From Myxococcales bacterium (lineage in GTDB: Bacteria; Myxococcota_A; Bradymonadia; UBA7976; UBA1532): DNA of 64,000 nt. The translations under genes were made by a program, and so were the position numbers. The notes beneath the pieces are model-generated. The model was given only the letters and a program-made list of their open reading frames with translations. It was not told the DNA's origin and did not search any database. This document shows, in pieces, positions 27,843 through 35,994 of this stretch (position 1 is its first letter; the number at the start of each line of letters is the position of its first letter). The DNA is taken from the NCBI GenBank assembly GCA_020633555.1, contig JACKDL010000012.1:1-64000 (forward strand). Reading direction: 5' to 3'.

Positions 27843-28352
27843 CTACTCCACCTCGTTGTTTCGGAAGGAGAGCACGTGGATCTCGCCCGCAGCGTCCACC
27901 GTCCCGATGCGCTCGAAGGTGCTCAGCGCGCCGTCGCAGTCCAGGTCGCCCAGGGCCCGCGCCGTGAAGCCCGTGGGGCCGGCCACGAACTCGTAGCGGT
28001 AGGGGTGCGGATCATCGACCGCGAAGCGCAGGGCCTGCCATGTGGCGTGATCCCACAGGCCCGCTTCGGGTGGGTAGCGGACCGCGCCTTGGGCACACGG
28101 GCTGGCCGTCGGCGTCAGCGGGGCGCTCGCGGGGAACTGCGCCGGCAGGACGTCGCCCGCCGCCGTGACGTGCTCGTCGGCGTAGTAGGCCCGCGCGCCG
28201 TCCACGAGGCGGGCAAGCCGACGCTCGGGGTTGTCGCGGATGTGATCGGCGTGGGCCTGCCGGGTGCGGTGGATGGACCAGGCCGCCAGCCCGCCCAGGG
28301 CCAGCAGCAGCCCCAGGAGGACGGCGAGCAGCAGCTTGGTGCGTTCGGTCAT
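27843..28352 (-). CDS. Pilin-like periplasmic protein with N-terminal anchor
   Basis: The product (169 residues) starts at ATG 28352 with one hydrophobic helix (LLLAVLLGLLLALGGLAAW) and a globular part with the pattern VDGARAYYADEHVTAAGDVL followed later by YRYEFVAGPTGFTARALGDL-DCDG-ALSTFE. That last motif is typical of pilin-like proteins of delta-group bacteria, and the Asp/Cys turn is probably a calcium or disulphide site. The usual prepilin peptidase site (G-F-T-x-x-E) is absent, so it is a pilin-like domain anchored by an uncleaved helix. It lies upstream of recD by 54 bp, same strand. Confidence 0.65.
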   Translation of the reverse strand: MTERTKLLLAVLLGLLLALGGLAAWSIHRTRQAHADHIRDNPERRLARLVDGARAYYADEHVTAAGDVLPAQFPASAPLTPTASPCAQGAVRYPPEAGLWDHATWQALRFAVDDPHPYRYEFVAGPTGFTARALGDLDCDGALSTFERIGTVDAAGEIHVLSFRNNEVE

Positions 28353-28468
28353 GCGGGCAAGGTAGCGGCGGGCGGTGGGCTGCGCGACGTTGCGCGGTAA
28401 GGCCCGTCCGGTGAATGCCAGGTGGTCAGCCGCGTTGGGCCGCCAACCTCGAACAAGGAGCCTCCCTG

Positions 28469-29734
28469 ATGCGCACCGCGCTGACCGCCGCCCTCGCCGC
28501 CCTCTGCGCCTCGGCCCCCGCCCTCGCCGACGATGTGAACCTGGCCCCCGATCTGCGCCGCCGGCACGCGGTGCACCTCGGAGGCTCACGGGGCGAGGTG
28601 GAGATCCACGGTAGCCTCTCGCACCGGGACCCGGGGGATCGGTCGTTCTGTCAGGACGCGGGGTGCCCGCCCAGGGATGAACTCACGGTGCACTGGGCCT
28701 CGGTGGTCGGCGGGCGGATCGTGGGGAAGCAGGCCCTCGTCGCGGGCATGGACGGCAGCCCGCCCATCAGCGGGGTGCGCCAGATCGGCTTGGCCGACAT
28801 CAACGCCGATGGGCAGGGCGACCTGCTCTTGGAGTACGACGCCGGCGGCACCCGGCACTGGCGGGTCGCCCCGAACGCGGGCGAGACCTTCCGCGTGGAT
28901 CCGGCCATGCACACCAGCACCACCACCGCCGGCGTGCACATGGTGGGTCTGGCCGACGCCGACGCGAACGGCACCGCCGATCTGTGGGTGCAGTACGACG
29001 CTGGCGGGGCGCGCCACTGGCAGCTTCGGCGTTCCCAGAGCCGCACGCAGATCTTCAATCAGATCTCGGGGTTCGCCTCCACGACCACGCCCGGCGTCGC
29101 CGCCGTGGGGGTGGCCGACGCCAACGGCGACCGGCGCGCCGATCTGTGGCTGCAGTATGACAATGGCGGGCGCCGCCACTGGCAGGTGCGCCTGTCGAAC
29201 GGCCACGCTGCGGATCGCAGCTTCCAGACCGACACCACCACCCCCAACGTGCAGGCGGTGGCCGTGGCCGACGCCAACGGGGACCGCTGGGGGGATCTGT
29301 GGCTGCAGTTCGACCACGCCGGTCAGCGCCGCTGGCAGGTGCGCCACTTCCGCAACGTCCCGCGGCAGGGCCTGGGCTTTGGCGATTTTCACACCGTTGG
29401 CACCCCGCACCTGGACGCACGCCTCCTGGGGGTCGCCGACTTCAATGGGGACAAGAAGGCCGATCTGTTCATCACCTACGGCAACGTCGTCGAGGTGTAC
29501 CCCAAGACCGCCGCAGGCTTCGGCGCGCCGATCCGCTATGAGAGCGCCTTGCCCAACACCCAGTTCGTGCAGGTCGGCGACGCGGACGGCGACGGGAAGG
29601 CCGATGTGTGGCTGACCAGCAAGGCGACCGCCCCCACCCGCAACCAGCCGCGGGGTGGGGAGTCCACCGCCGACTGGGGCATGGCCACCCGCTACCTGCT
29701 CCGCTCCGACGGCCGGCGCCTCATCAAGCTGTGA
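28469..29734 (+). CDS. Secreted FG-GAP/VCBS-type repeat protein
   Basis: The ATG at 28469 has AAGGAG ten bases upstream, and the start gives a signal peptide (ALTAALAALCASAPALAD). Five to six repeats of about 45 residues follow, each with VGLADADANGTADLWVQYD-like sequence and then HWQLR/HWQVR. The repeating DxNxDxxxDL motif is the calcium-binding turn of FG-GAP/VCBS beta-propellers, found in integrin-like surface proteins. A disulphide-capable pair FCQDAGC sits near residue 60. 421 residues. Probably a secreted propeller for binding other cells or matrix. Confidence 0.8.
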   Translation: MRTALTAALAALCASAPALADDVNLAPDLRRRHAVHLGGSRGEVEIHGSLSHRDPGDRSFCQDAGCPPRDELTVHWASVVGGRIVGKQALVAGMDGSPPISGVRQIGLADINADGQGDLLLEYDAGGTRHWRVAPNAGETFRVDPAMHTSTTTAGVHMVGLADADANGTADLWVQYDAGGARHWQLRRSQSRTQIFNQISGFASTTTPGVAAVGVADANGDRRADLWLQYDNGGRRHWQVRLSNGHAADRSFQTDTTTPNVQAVAVADANGDRWGDLWLQFDHAGQRRWQVRHFRNVPRQGLGFGDFHTVGTPHLDARLLGVADFNGDKKADLFITYGNVVEVYPKTAAGFGAPIRYESALPNTQFVQVGDADGDGKADVWLTSKATAPTRNQPRGGESTADWGMATRYLLRSDGRRLIKL

Positions 29735-29754
29735 TCCACCGTTGCGGGCGGGGG

Positions 29755-29760
29755 TAGACT
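29755..29760 (+). promoter_or_regulatory. Possible -10 element (TAGACT)
   Basis: TAGACT lies 40 bases before the TTG start at 29800 in the only gap between the FG-GAP gene and the acyltransferase-like gene. The -35 is poor. Confidence 0.3.
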
Positions 29761-29799
29761 GCCGCGGCTGACCGCCGTGGCCACCTGCCGGGAGCGCCC

Positions 29800-30951
29800 T
29801 TGACTGCCTTGATTCCTGACCCGCGAGGGCGCCTGGTCTCTGGCCTGGAGCGCGTCTGGCTCGCGGCGGGCCGCATCTCGCCCCCCTATGCGCCGGGGGT
29901 GGTGGTCGAGGGCGACGGCCCCCTGAGTGAGCGGACGTGGACCGCCGCCTGGCAGACGGTGCTCGCCGATCACCCGCTGCTCGCCGCCCGCCTCGTGGGG
30001 CGGGGCCGCCACCTGCGCTGGGCCGCCGGCGGCCCGCGGCCACCCGTGGACGTGGTGGACACCCCGTGGGACGGCCGCGACGGGCAGGCGGCCCCCTGGC
30101 TGACCCCCCGGATGCAGCCCAACACCGATCCGCTGCTACGCGCGGTGCTGGAGCCCCGCTCCGGGCGCTACGCCGTGGTGGCCCACCACGCGCTGCTGGA
30201 CGGCCGCGCCCTGTACCACCTGGCCGAGCGCTGGGCGGCAGCCGCGCGGGGCGAGGGGTTGCCGCCGGCGCCGCCGGGCCCCAGCGAAGTCGAGCTGGCC
30301 CATGCGGCGAAGGCCACGCCGGTGACGGACCCGCCGGCAGACCGGCCGGCGCCCGGGGCCACCAACGGGAGCGACCGCCAGATCCTGTGGGCGCGCCGCG
30401 CCGCGCCTCTGCCGGCGCGGCCCCTGGCCGAGGTGGCGCGCAGGCTCGTCGATCACGCGGGGGTGCCCCTGCGGGTGTCCATCCCGGTGGACCTGCTCCC
30501 GGGCCCCCAGCGCCCCCTGCGCAACCTCACTGGCATCGTGCGAGTGGAGCTCGTGCCTGGTGATGGGGTTGACGCGATCCATCAGCAAATTCAGTCGGTT
30601 GTGGGCGACGGTTGCGCCCTCGGGCACGCCGTGGCGGCCGAGCAGTTGGCCGGGGTGCCGCTGTGGCTCATGGCCTGGGTCGGGGGCCGCGCGGCCCGCC
30701 GCGACCTGCGCCGCGGCCGCTGGGTGGCCAGCGCGGTGATCAGCAACCTGGGCCGGGTCGATCCCGTGCGCCTGAGCGGGGCGGGATTTACGGCGCGGCG
30801 CGCCTTCCTGCTGCCCCCCGGCCACGCCGGCGTGCCGGCCTTCATCACGCTGGCGGGCTGCCCCCAGGGCCTCGAGATTGCGGCGGCGGGGCCGCACGCC
30901 ACGCTGGGCGGCGGGCGCCTCGACGCCCTGCTGCGCTCACTCGCCGCGTAG
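29800..30951 (+). CDS. Condensation-domain-like acyltransferase (stand-alone)
   Basis: The TTG at 29800 is preceded by GGGAG. The 383-residue protein resembles a condensation/acyltransferase fold of the PapA or alcohol-acyltransferase kind: an active-site VVAHHALLDGRALYHL (HHxxxDG) near residue 135, an N-terminal substrate-binding half (LERVWLAAGRISPPYAPGV) and a second lobe with VISNLGRVDP and PAFITLAGCPQG, equivalent to the floor loop in these enzymes. Such enzymes transfer acyl groups between carrier proteins or CoA and an alcohol or amine acceptor. No carrier protein or adenylation domain is nearby, so it is not a normal modular synthetase part. Its end overlaps the convergent glycosidase gene by 15 bp. 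Confidence 0.65.
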   Translation: MTALIPDPRGRLVSGLERVWLAAGRISPPYAPGVVVEGDGPLSERTWTAAWQTVLADHPLLAARLVGRGRHLRWAAGGPRPPVDVVDTPWDGRDGQAAPWLTPRMQPNTDPLLRAVLEPRSGRYAVVAHHALLDGRALYHLAERWAAAARGEGLPPAPPGPSEVELAHAAKATPVTDPPADRPAPGATNGSDRQILWARRAAPLPARPLAEVARRLVDHAGVPLRVSIPVDLLPGPQRPLRNLTGIVRVELVPGDGVDAIHQQIQSVVGDGCALGHAVAAEQLAGVPLWLMAWVGGRAARRDLRRGRWVASAVISNLGRVDPVRLSGAGFTARRAFLLPPGHAGVPAFITLAGCPQGLEIAAAGPHATLGGGRLDALLRSLAA

Positions 30952-33063
30952 GTCAGCGCGCCGATCCCGCGGCAGGGCGAGCACCAGCAGCAGCGCCCAC
31001 AGCCAGCCCAGCGGCGCGCCCGGCGCCCCCTGGCAGCCCTCGCCCGGCTGGGTCACGGGGGTGCCCAAGGGGTCGGCAGCAAGGAGGCCGCCGTCGGCCC
31101 CTGCAGCGCCCTCGCGAGCGCTGGCGTCGTTGACTGGCATTGCCCCATCGGTCGCCACCGCGCCGTCCGCCGGCGTGCCGGGGTCCGCGGCGTCTGCTGC
31201 GAAGCCCGCGTCGGGCCCGGGCACCGGCGGTGGCGGGCGCGCGTCCGGCTCCTCGGCCGGTGGGCCCCCGTCGGGCGGCTCCGCAGACGTGGCGCCCAGC
31301 GTCACCACGCCAAAACGACCTGGCTGCTTCGCGCGCCCGATGCCCGGGGTCCACTCCAGCCAGCCCTCGCGATCGCCCTCGTCGGCCTCGTTCACCAGGA
31401 ACGAGGCCCGCAGGTCACGGCCGGCGACCAGCCCCGGCAGCGGCACGCGTAGCTCATAGGCCGTGCGGCCGGCCGCACGGCGAACCACCGCCTGAGCCCC
31501 CCGTGCGCCGTGCTCGGCGCGGATCCGGGTCTCGGCCCCCACCAGGCCCACCGTCCACTCCGCGTCATCCTCGTCGTAGCCCGCGTCGCCGCCGTCGGCG
31601 TCCAGGTCCACCGCGAGCTGCACCGAGTCGCCCTGCCAGAGCAGGTCTTCGGGGCGGTCGTTGGTGTGGGTGTCGTCTGCCACCTCAACCGCCAGCCACA
31701 GCGCGTCGTCGGTCCACGCGGCACAGGCCCGCGCGGCCAGATCGGCGGCGCCGGGCCGGGTAGCCTCTGCGACGGGCTCCCAGCGGTCCAGGGGCGCACA
31801 GCCCTGGTCGTCCCACTCGTCCAGGCGGCCGTCGAGGGTGGCGCCCCGCAGCCGTGGCGCCTCCAGCACGGCCTCGGGCGGGGGCGGGGGCGGCGGCTCC
31901 TCGGGTGGAGGCGCCATGCCTCGCCACTCGGGGTCCTGCAGCGTCTGCCGGAGCCAGGTGTAAGCGGGCTTGAGTCGGAAGTTGTCCTGCCAGGTGCCAT
32001 CGGGCCCGCTGACGCGGCGGGTGATGCCATACCCGTCGATGGGGCAGCCGGGCTGCAGCACGCCGCAGTCGCTCAGCTCATAGAAGAAGGTGTGGGTCCA
32101 CCACGGGGTCGCTCGCTGCAACGCCAGGGTGCGCTCCACCGTCAGCCGCTGCTTCTCCTGCTCGCCGTCGCTGTCCCATGGCTGGGTGCGGTAGCCCGTC
32201 TCGGTAAGCCACATGGGCCCCTGCCAGTCCACCCGGTCGAGCCCCGAGCGCCTGCGAAGAACACGGGACACCGCGCTGCTCGACTGCCACATGGGCCCCT
32301 GCCAGTCCACCCGGTCGAGCACCTGTCGCACCCCCGGCTTGTAGAAGCAGATGGCGTCGTCGCCGATGTCGATGGCGTGTTGGAAGTCGTCGCACAGCCA
32401 CTGTGCGCCGCCGCGGGTGCCGCGCACGCCGGCATAGGTGTGGTGGGCCACGATGTCGAAGGCGTCGCCGGCGCCGCGCAGGATGTACTCCAGGTCGTCC
32501 TGCCAGTCGGACACCGCCGCGATGTCGGGGCCCAGCACCCGGCAGTCCGGGCATGCCTCGCGCACGGCGGCGGCGCCCGGTCGCACCACCCGATCCAGGT
32601 ACTGGTCCAGGTTGCCGCCCCAGAACTGGCGCAGGTTGGGCTCGTTCCACAGCCCGAAGTGGGCCACGCGGCCGCGGTAGTGGGCGACGGCGGCGGCCAC
32701 GAAGCGCCCGTAGGTCCCCGCACGGGGCACCCCGTTGTGGGGGTACTCGTCCCCGTCGGGCTCCGTGGCCCACTGGGGCCCGTAGGCCAGGGTCATGTAC
32801 ACCTGCAGACCCCGCGCGCGGGCCCCGTCCACCACGCGGTCCATGTCGGCCCAGGCGTAGCGCCCCTCGGCGGGCTCGAGCGTGAACCAGTTGCCGTCCA
32901 CCCGCACCCAGCCCACGCCCAGGTCCGCCAGGGCGTCCAGCTCGTCGTTCGTGGGCACGTGGGCGTTCAGGCCCACCGCGTCCGGAGCAGCCGCGACGCC
33001 GGTCAGGGCGCAGAGGGCTGCAGCCAATGCGGTCGAAGGTGCAAAAATGCTTTTGAGACGCAT
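30937..33063 (-). CDS. Secreted glycoside hydrolase-like enzyme with CBM9-like domain, MYXO-CTERM
   Basis: The ATG at 33063 has AAGGAG seven bases upstream and a signal peptide (TALAAALCALTGVAAAPDAV). A TIM-barrel of the GH39/GH5 clan-A kind follows: VGWVRVDGNWFTLEP, YGPQWATEPDG and FGLWNEPNLRQFW near residue 145, where the Asn-Glu pair gives the acid/base; the second Glu is probably in LTETGYRTQ. Residues about 410-570 look like a CBM9-type carbohydrate-binding domain (ATLDGRLDEWDDQGCAPLDR; LWLAVEVADDTHTNDRPEDL). The tail has an Asp/Ala stalk and a MYXO-CTERM signal (GEGCQGAPGAPLGWLWALLL). An in-frame 78-bp duplication near 32208-32320 inserts 26 residues before the second Glu. 708 residues; substrate unknown. 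Confidence 0.75.
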   Translation of the reverse strand: MRLKSIFAPSTALAAALCALTGVAAAPDAVGLNAHVPTNDELDALADLGVGWVRVDGNWFTLEPAEGRYAWADMDRVVDGARARGLQVYMTLAYGPQWATEPDGDEYPHNGVPRAGTYGRFVAAAVAHYRGRVAHFGLWNEPNLRQFWGGNLDQYLDRVVRPGAAAVREACPDCRVLGPDIAAVSDWQDDLEYILRGAGDAFDIVAHHTYAGVRGTRGGAQWLCDDFQHAIDIGDDAICFYKPGVRQVLDRVDWQGPMWQSSSAVSRVLRRRSGLDRVDWQGPMWLTETGYRTQPWDSDGEQEKQRLTVERTLALQRATPWWTHTFFYELSDCGVLQPGCPIDGYGITRRVSGPDGTWQDNFRLKPAYTWLRQTLQDPEWRGMAPPPEEPPPPPPPEAVLEAPRLRGATLDGRLDEWDDQGCAPLDRWEPVAEATRPGAADLAARACAAWTDDALWLAVEVADDTHTNDRPEDLLWQGDSVQLAVDLDADGGDAGYDEDDAEWTVGLVGAETRIRAEHGARGAQAVVRRAAGRTAYELRVPLPGLVAGRDLRASFLVNEADEGDREGWLEWTPGIGRAKQPGRFGVVTLGATSAEPPDGGPPAEEPDARPPPPVPGPDAGFAADAADPGTPADGAVATDGAMPVNDASAREGAAGADGGLLAADPLGTPVTQPGEGCQGAPGAPLGWLWALLLVLALPRDRRADLRGE
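32208..32320. repeat. 35-bp perfect direct repeat inside the glycosidase gene
   Basis: The identical 35-bp sequence (beginning GCCACATGGG) occurs at 32208-32242 and 32286-32320, 78 bp apart, with an unrelated 43-bp spacer between. In protein terms LDRVDWQGPMW is present twice. Without the duplication the protein would read continuously from LDRVDWQGPMW into LTETGYRTQ. Confidence 0.9.
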
Positions 33064-33086
33064 GGTTGGCTCCTTGTGGTAGGGGC

Positions 33087-33145
33087 ATGATAGCGCGCTT
33101 TTGCTTCGTAATTTACTTGACGTTTGTGCAGTTGTTTGCTATCAT
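33087..33145. promoter_or_regulatory. AT-rich divergent promoter region
   Basis: A near-consensus plus-strand promoter is present: TTGACG at 33117-33122, a 17-bp spacer and TATCAT at 33140-33145, for the gene starting at 33395. The minus-strand -10 TATCAT (33087-33092) serves the glycosidase but lacks a clear -35. The two -10 boxes lie in an 8-bp inverted repeat (ATGATAGC 33087-33094; GCTATCAT 33138-33145). It is the most AT-rich stretch of the window. From about 33150 to 33394 there is no convincing gene. Confidence 0.7.
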
Positions 33146-33394
33146 CCGATATGTTCCTCAGCCCGTGAGGCGACCTCCATTGAAACCGGCTTCGAGGCTC
33201 CGCTGGAGCCGCCCCCGGCCGCGCCGCGTGCCATGGCACGACGTGCGGATCTGGATGGCGGTCTCGGCGCTGGCGGCCCACGTGCGGCGTGGCCTGGAGC
33301 GGCGCCGTGTTCAGGCACGCGGCCGCTGACGCGATCTGTTCGGTTCGATCCCCGAGAACACAGTTTCTGCGCGCGAGGCGCGAGGAGAAAGCCC

Positions 33395-34024
33395 ATGCGA
33401 CGACCCCACGGTCACACCCAGCGGCTGATCCGCAAGGTGCTGGGTCCCGATGACATGCTCGACCTGACGGTGGTGCGCACTCGCGTCGAAGAGACGCTGG
33501 TGGACGACGAGGCAGGCACCCACTGCACCGTGCACCTGGCGGTGGTGGCCAACGACGGCGACGCCTTCGAGGTGCGCGGCGAGGGCGTGGGGCTGGTGGA
33601 CGCCGTGTACGAGGCGCTGATGTTGCGCTACGCCGCCGAGCACCCCAGCCTGCGCACGCTGAGCTTCGACGCCTTCGACGTGCGGGCGGCCTGCCAGGAG
33701 CATGGCTGCGGCGGGTCGGTCGAGGTGACCCTGTCGGTGCGCAACGAGACGGGCCGTCTGTTCGACTTCGAGGCCGTGGGTCTGTCGACCCTGGGCGCGG
33801 CGGTGATGGCCATGACCGGGCTGGTGGTGTACTTCGTGAACGCCGAGCGGGCGTTCTTGAGGCTGCACGACGCGCTGAGTGACGCCCAGCAGCGGCACCG
33901 CCCCGACCTGGTGGAGCAGTTCCGCAACCAACTGGTGGATCTGGTTTTCGACGGCGCCGAGTACAGCGGGGTGCTGCGGCCCAGCGACCCGGGCGACCGG
34001 TCGGGCGACGCGTCCTGGGTGTAG
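33395..34024 (+). CDS. Free-standing LeuA regulatory-domain-like protein
   Basis: The ATG at 33395 follows GAGGAG nine bases away, with a 240-nt leader from the promoter at 33117. The 209-residue product matches the C-terminal allosteric (dimerisation) domain of 2-isopropylmalate synthase: VRTRVEETLVDDEAGTHCTV, EGVGLVDAVYEALMLRYA, LRTLSFDAFDVRA and VEVTLSVRNETGRLFDFEAV, including the Gly-x-Gly-x-Val-Asp turn used for leucine binding and the 'GxG' loop. The catalytic TIM barrel is missing, and no leucine-pathway gene is nearby. It could be a leucine sensor or a regulatory subunit; the role is inferred only from the domain. It precedes the transposase by 160 bp. Confidence 0.65.
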   Translation: MRRPHGHTQRLIRKVLGPDDMLDLTVVRTRVEETLVDDEAGTHCTVHLAVVANDGDAFEVRGEGVGLVDAVYEALMLRYAAEHPSLRTLSFDAFDVRAACQEHGCGGSVEVTLSVRNETGRLFDFEAVGLSTLGAAVMAMTGLVVYFVNAERAFLRLHDALSDAQQRHRPDLVEQFRNQLVDLVFDGAEYSGVLRPSDPGDRSGDASWV

Positions 34025-34183
34025 CGCTGCGTGACCTGGGGTCCCTGCGAAGCGCCGGGCGGTGAACGCCGCGGCAGGTGCCCGACTTTGTTCTGTTTTC
34101 GAGAAACTGGCGCAGAAAGACGCGACAGGCGTGGGAATCCGCCGATGGGGAAGGGGTAGCACCCCCACTTCGAGGATCGGCCC

Positions 34184-35548
34184 ATGCCGCGCCCGCACCG
34201 CTACACCGACGACTACCAGCCCGGTGGTCACGTCTTCGAGTTCATGATCAAGACGGTGGGCGCCACCTACCTGCTGCGCCCGGACGACGACATCAACGGG
34301 ATCATCGCCGGCGAGTTCGCGGTGGCCTTGGCGCGGTTCAAGGACAGCGTGCGGGCGCACGAGCTCGTGTGCCAGTCCAACCACATCCATGGGCTGATCT
34401 CCGCGGCCTGCCAGGAGGCCATCGAGGACTTCATGGAGTACTTCGTGGGCAACCTGGCGGTGAAGGTGGGGGGGCTGCGGGGCTGGCAGGGGCGGGTGTG
34501 GAACGGCCGCTACAGCCTGTCGCAGGTCTTCCCCAGCGCGCAGCGCACGCGGCAGCGCTACCTGTGGGCGCAGGGCCTGCCCGAGAACCTGTACGCCTCA
34601 CCGTCGGAGAACCCGTGCGTCAGCAGCTTCAAGGTGTGGTCGGTGGGCAAGCGGACCCTGAAGGGCGTGTGGTACGACGGCACGGCCATGTGCAAGGCGA
34701 AGGTGGGCTGGGCCGATCCGCGGCGGGCCGAGTTCGGCCGCGAGGTCAGCATTGAGCTTCACCCGCTGCCCATCGATGAGGGGAAGACCAAGGCTGAGCT
34801 GGTGGCCCTGGCGCGGGGCACCGCGAAGGCCCTGATCGAAGAGCACGACGCGCGCCGCGCCAAGGCAGGCGTGGGCGTGCTGGGCGCCAAAGCCATGTGT
34901 GCGGCGAGCCCGTACGATCGCCCGAAGGAGACCAAGCGGGGCCGGGCGGCGCCGCTGGCCTACGGGACCGCGGCCGAGGTGGAGGACTTCGAGGCGCGGC
35001 ACGCCGCCGCCGGCGATAAGCGCGACGTGCTGCTGATGAAGCTGGTGCGCCACCCCGAGATCGAGGCGTACCCCGAGAAGGCGGCCATGCCCGCGGAGCT
35101 GCGGGCGTCCATCCGGCGAGCGAACGACCTGGATCGGAAGGTCGCGGACGTGATGGCGCGGCGGGGTCACCCCGAGGCCGCCGAAGCGCTGCGGGCGGCG
35201 ACGCCGAAGCGGCGGGCCTGGCCGGTGCTGCCGGATCCGGTCGCGATGCCGCGCGGTGCGCGGAGGCGGAGGCCGCGGGGGCAGGGGAGCGAGCGCCGGA
35301 AGGAGGGCGAGCCGCGGCGGGTGGACCGGCTGCGCCGCCGAGGTCGGCTGCTGCTGCGCGTTGGGCGGGGGCAGCGTAGCCGGCTCGCCTTGCGCTTGCG
35401 GCCGGTCGGGCGCCGGCTGGTGCACCGGAACGTGCGGTGTCCGGTCGGCGGTCCAGTCGGGGCGGAGGGGCCCGCGAAGCAGGTCATCCGGCTGCTGATT
35501 CGTCCGGCGCTGGAGGGCGACGGGGAGGCCGACGCCGCGCCGCGCTGA
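34184..35548 (+). mobile_element. REP-associated Y1 (HUH) transposase gene
   Basis: The ATG at 34184 has GAGGA seven bases upstream. Residues about 1-170 fit the Y1-type rolling-circle transposase of the RAYT/IS200 family: HVFEFMIKTVGATYLLRPDD, the HUH metal motif CQSNHIHGLISA near residue 70, the helix with the catalytic Tyr (FMEYFVGNLAVKVGG) and QGRVWNGRYS, the RAYT-type W-x-G-R-Y box. A long C-terminal extension (residues 200-454) is charged and becomes Arg-rich at the end; its role is unknown. Followed directly by a set of short repeats, its likely REP targets. The gene carries no terminal inverted repeats of its own; like other RAYTs it probably moves or copies REP sequences rather than itself. 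Confidence 0.7.
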
Positions 35549-35693
35549 GGCGCCGGAGGGCGCACTCCGAAGCAGGCTGTGTCGGCGCGCTGGAGGGTGC
35601 AGGCGCAGCGGTGCGCGGCGGGCGCGGCCGTGAGGGCGTCGAAGTTCACAGAACGCTGAATTGTGCGACGTTGGCCAGTGCCGTGCCTGGTTT

Positions 35694-35975
35694 CCCAGAA
35701 ATAGCCTGGCCCTCATCGGCAGGCCCTCATCGGCACTCATCGGCACAACCACCGCTCGTCGCACCCCACCCTTGGCCCCCAGGCGCCGCTGGCCGATGAT
35801 GCGGGCCGTGGTCTCCCAGAAACAGCCTGGCCCTCATCGGCAGCCCTCAGAAATGGCCTGGCCCTCATCGGACAGACACATCGGACACCCAGAAATAGCC
35901 TGGCCCTCATCGGCAGGCCCTCATCGGCACCCCACCCTTGGCCCCAACGCGCCGCTGGCCGATGATGCGGGCCGC
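35694..35975. repeat. REP-like repeat cluster downstream of the transposase
   Basis: The 23-bp unit AGAAA-nnn-CCTGGCCCTCATCGG occurs four times, at 35697, 35818, 35849 and 35891. The larger block (35694-35807, with the tail CACCCCACCCTTGGCCC-...-GCCGCTGGCCGATGATGCGGGCC) recurs as 35888-35974 with a 27-bp gap. CCTGGCCCTCATCGGC and GCCGATGATGCGGGCC are imperfect inverted repeats, so each block can form hairpins. This pattern, next to a Y1 transposase, fits REP sequences. The gap 35549-35693 shows nothing recognisable. Confidence 0.8.
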
Positions 35976-35994
35976 ACGACCGCTGGAGGTGCCC

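Noticed and set aside
33165..33329. 54-codon Arg-rich open frame in the leader of the LeuA-domain gene
   Set aside because: GTG start without ribosome site, mixed codon use and no recognisable motif.
33342..33352. GGTTCGATCCC, like a tRNA T-arm
   Set aside because: The flanking five-base arms do not pair and no acceptor, D or anticodon stem is found upstream.
35694..35975. CRISPR-like repeats
   Set aside because: Unit spacing is irregular (121, 31 and 42 bases), there are no spacers of equal length and no cas genes; they fit REP elements.
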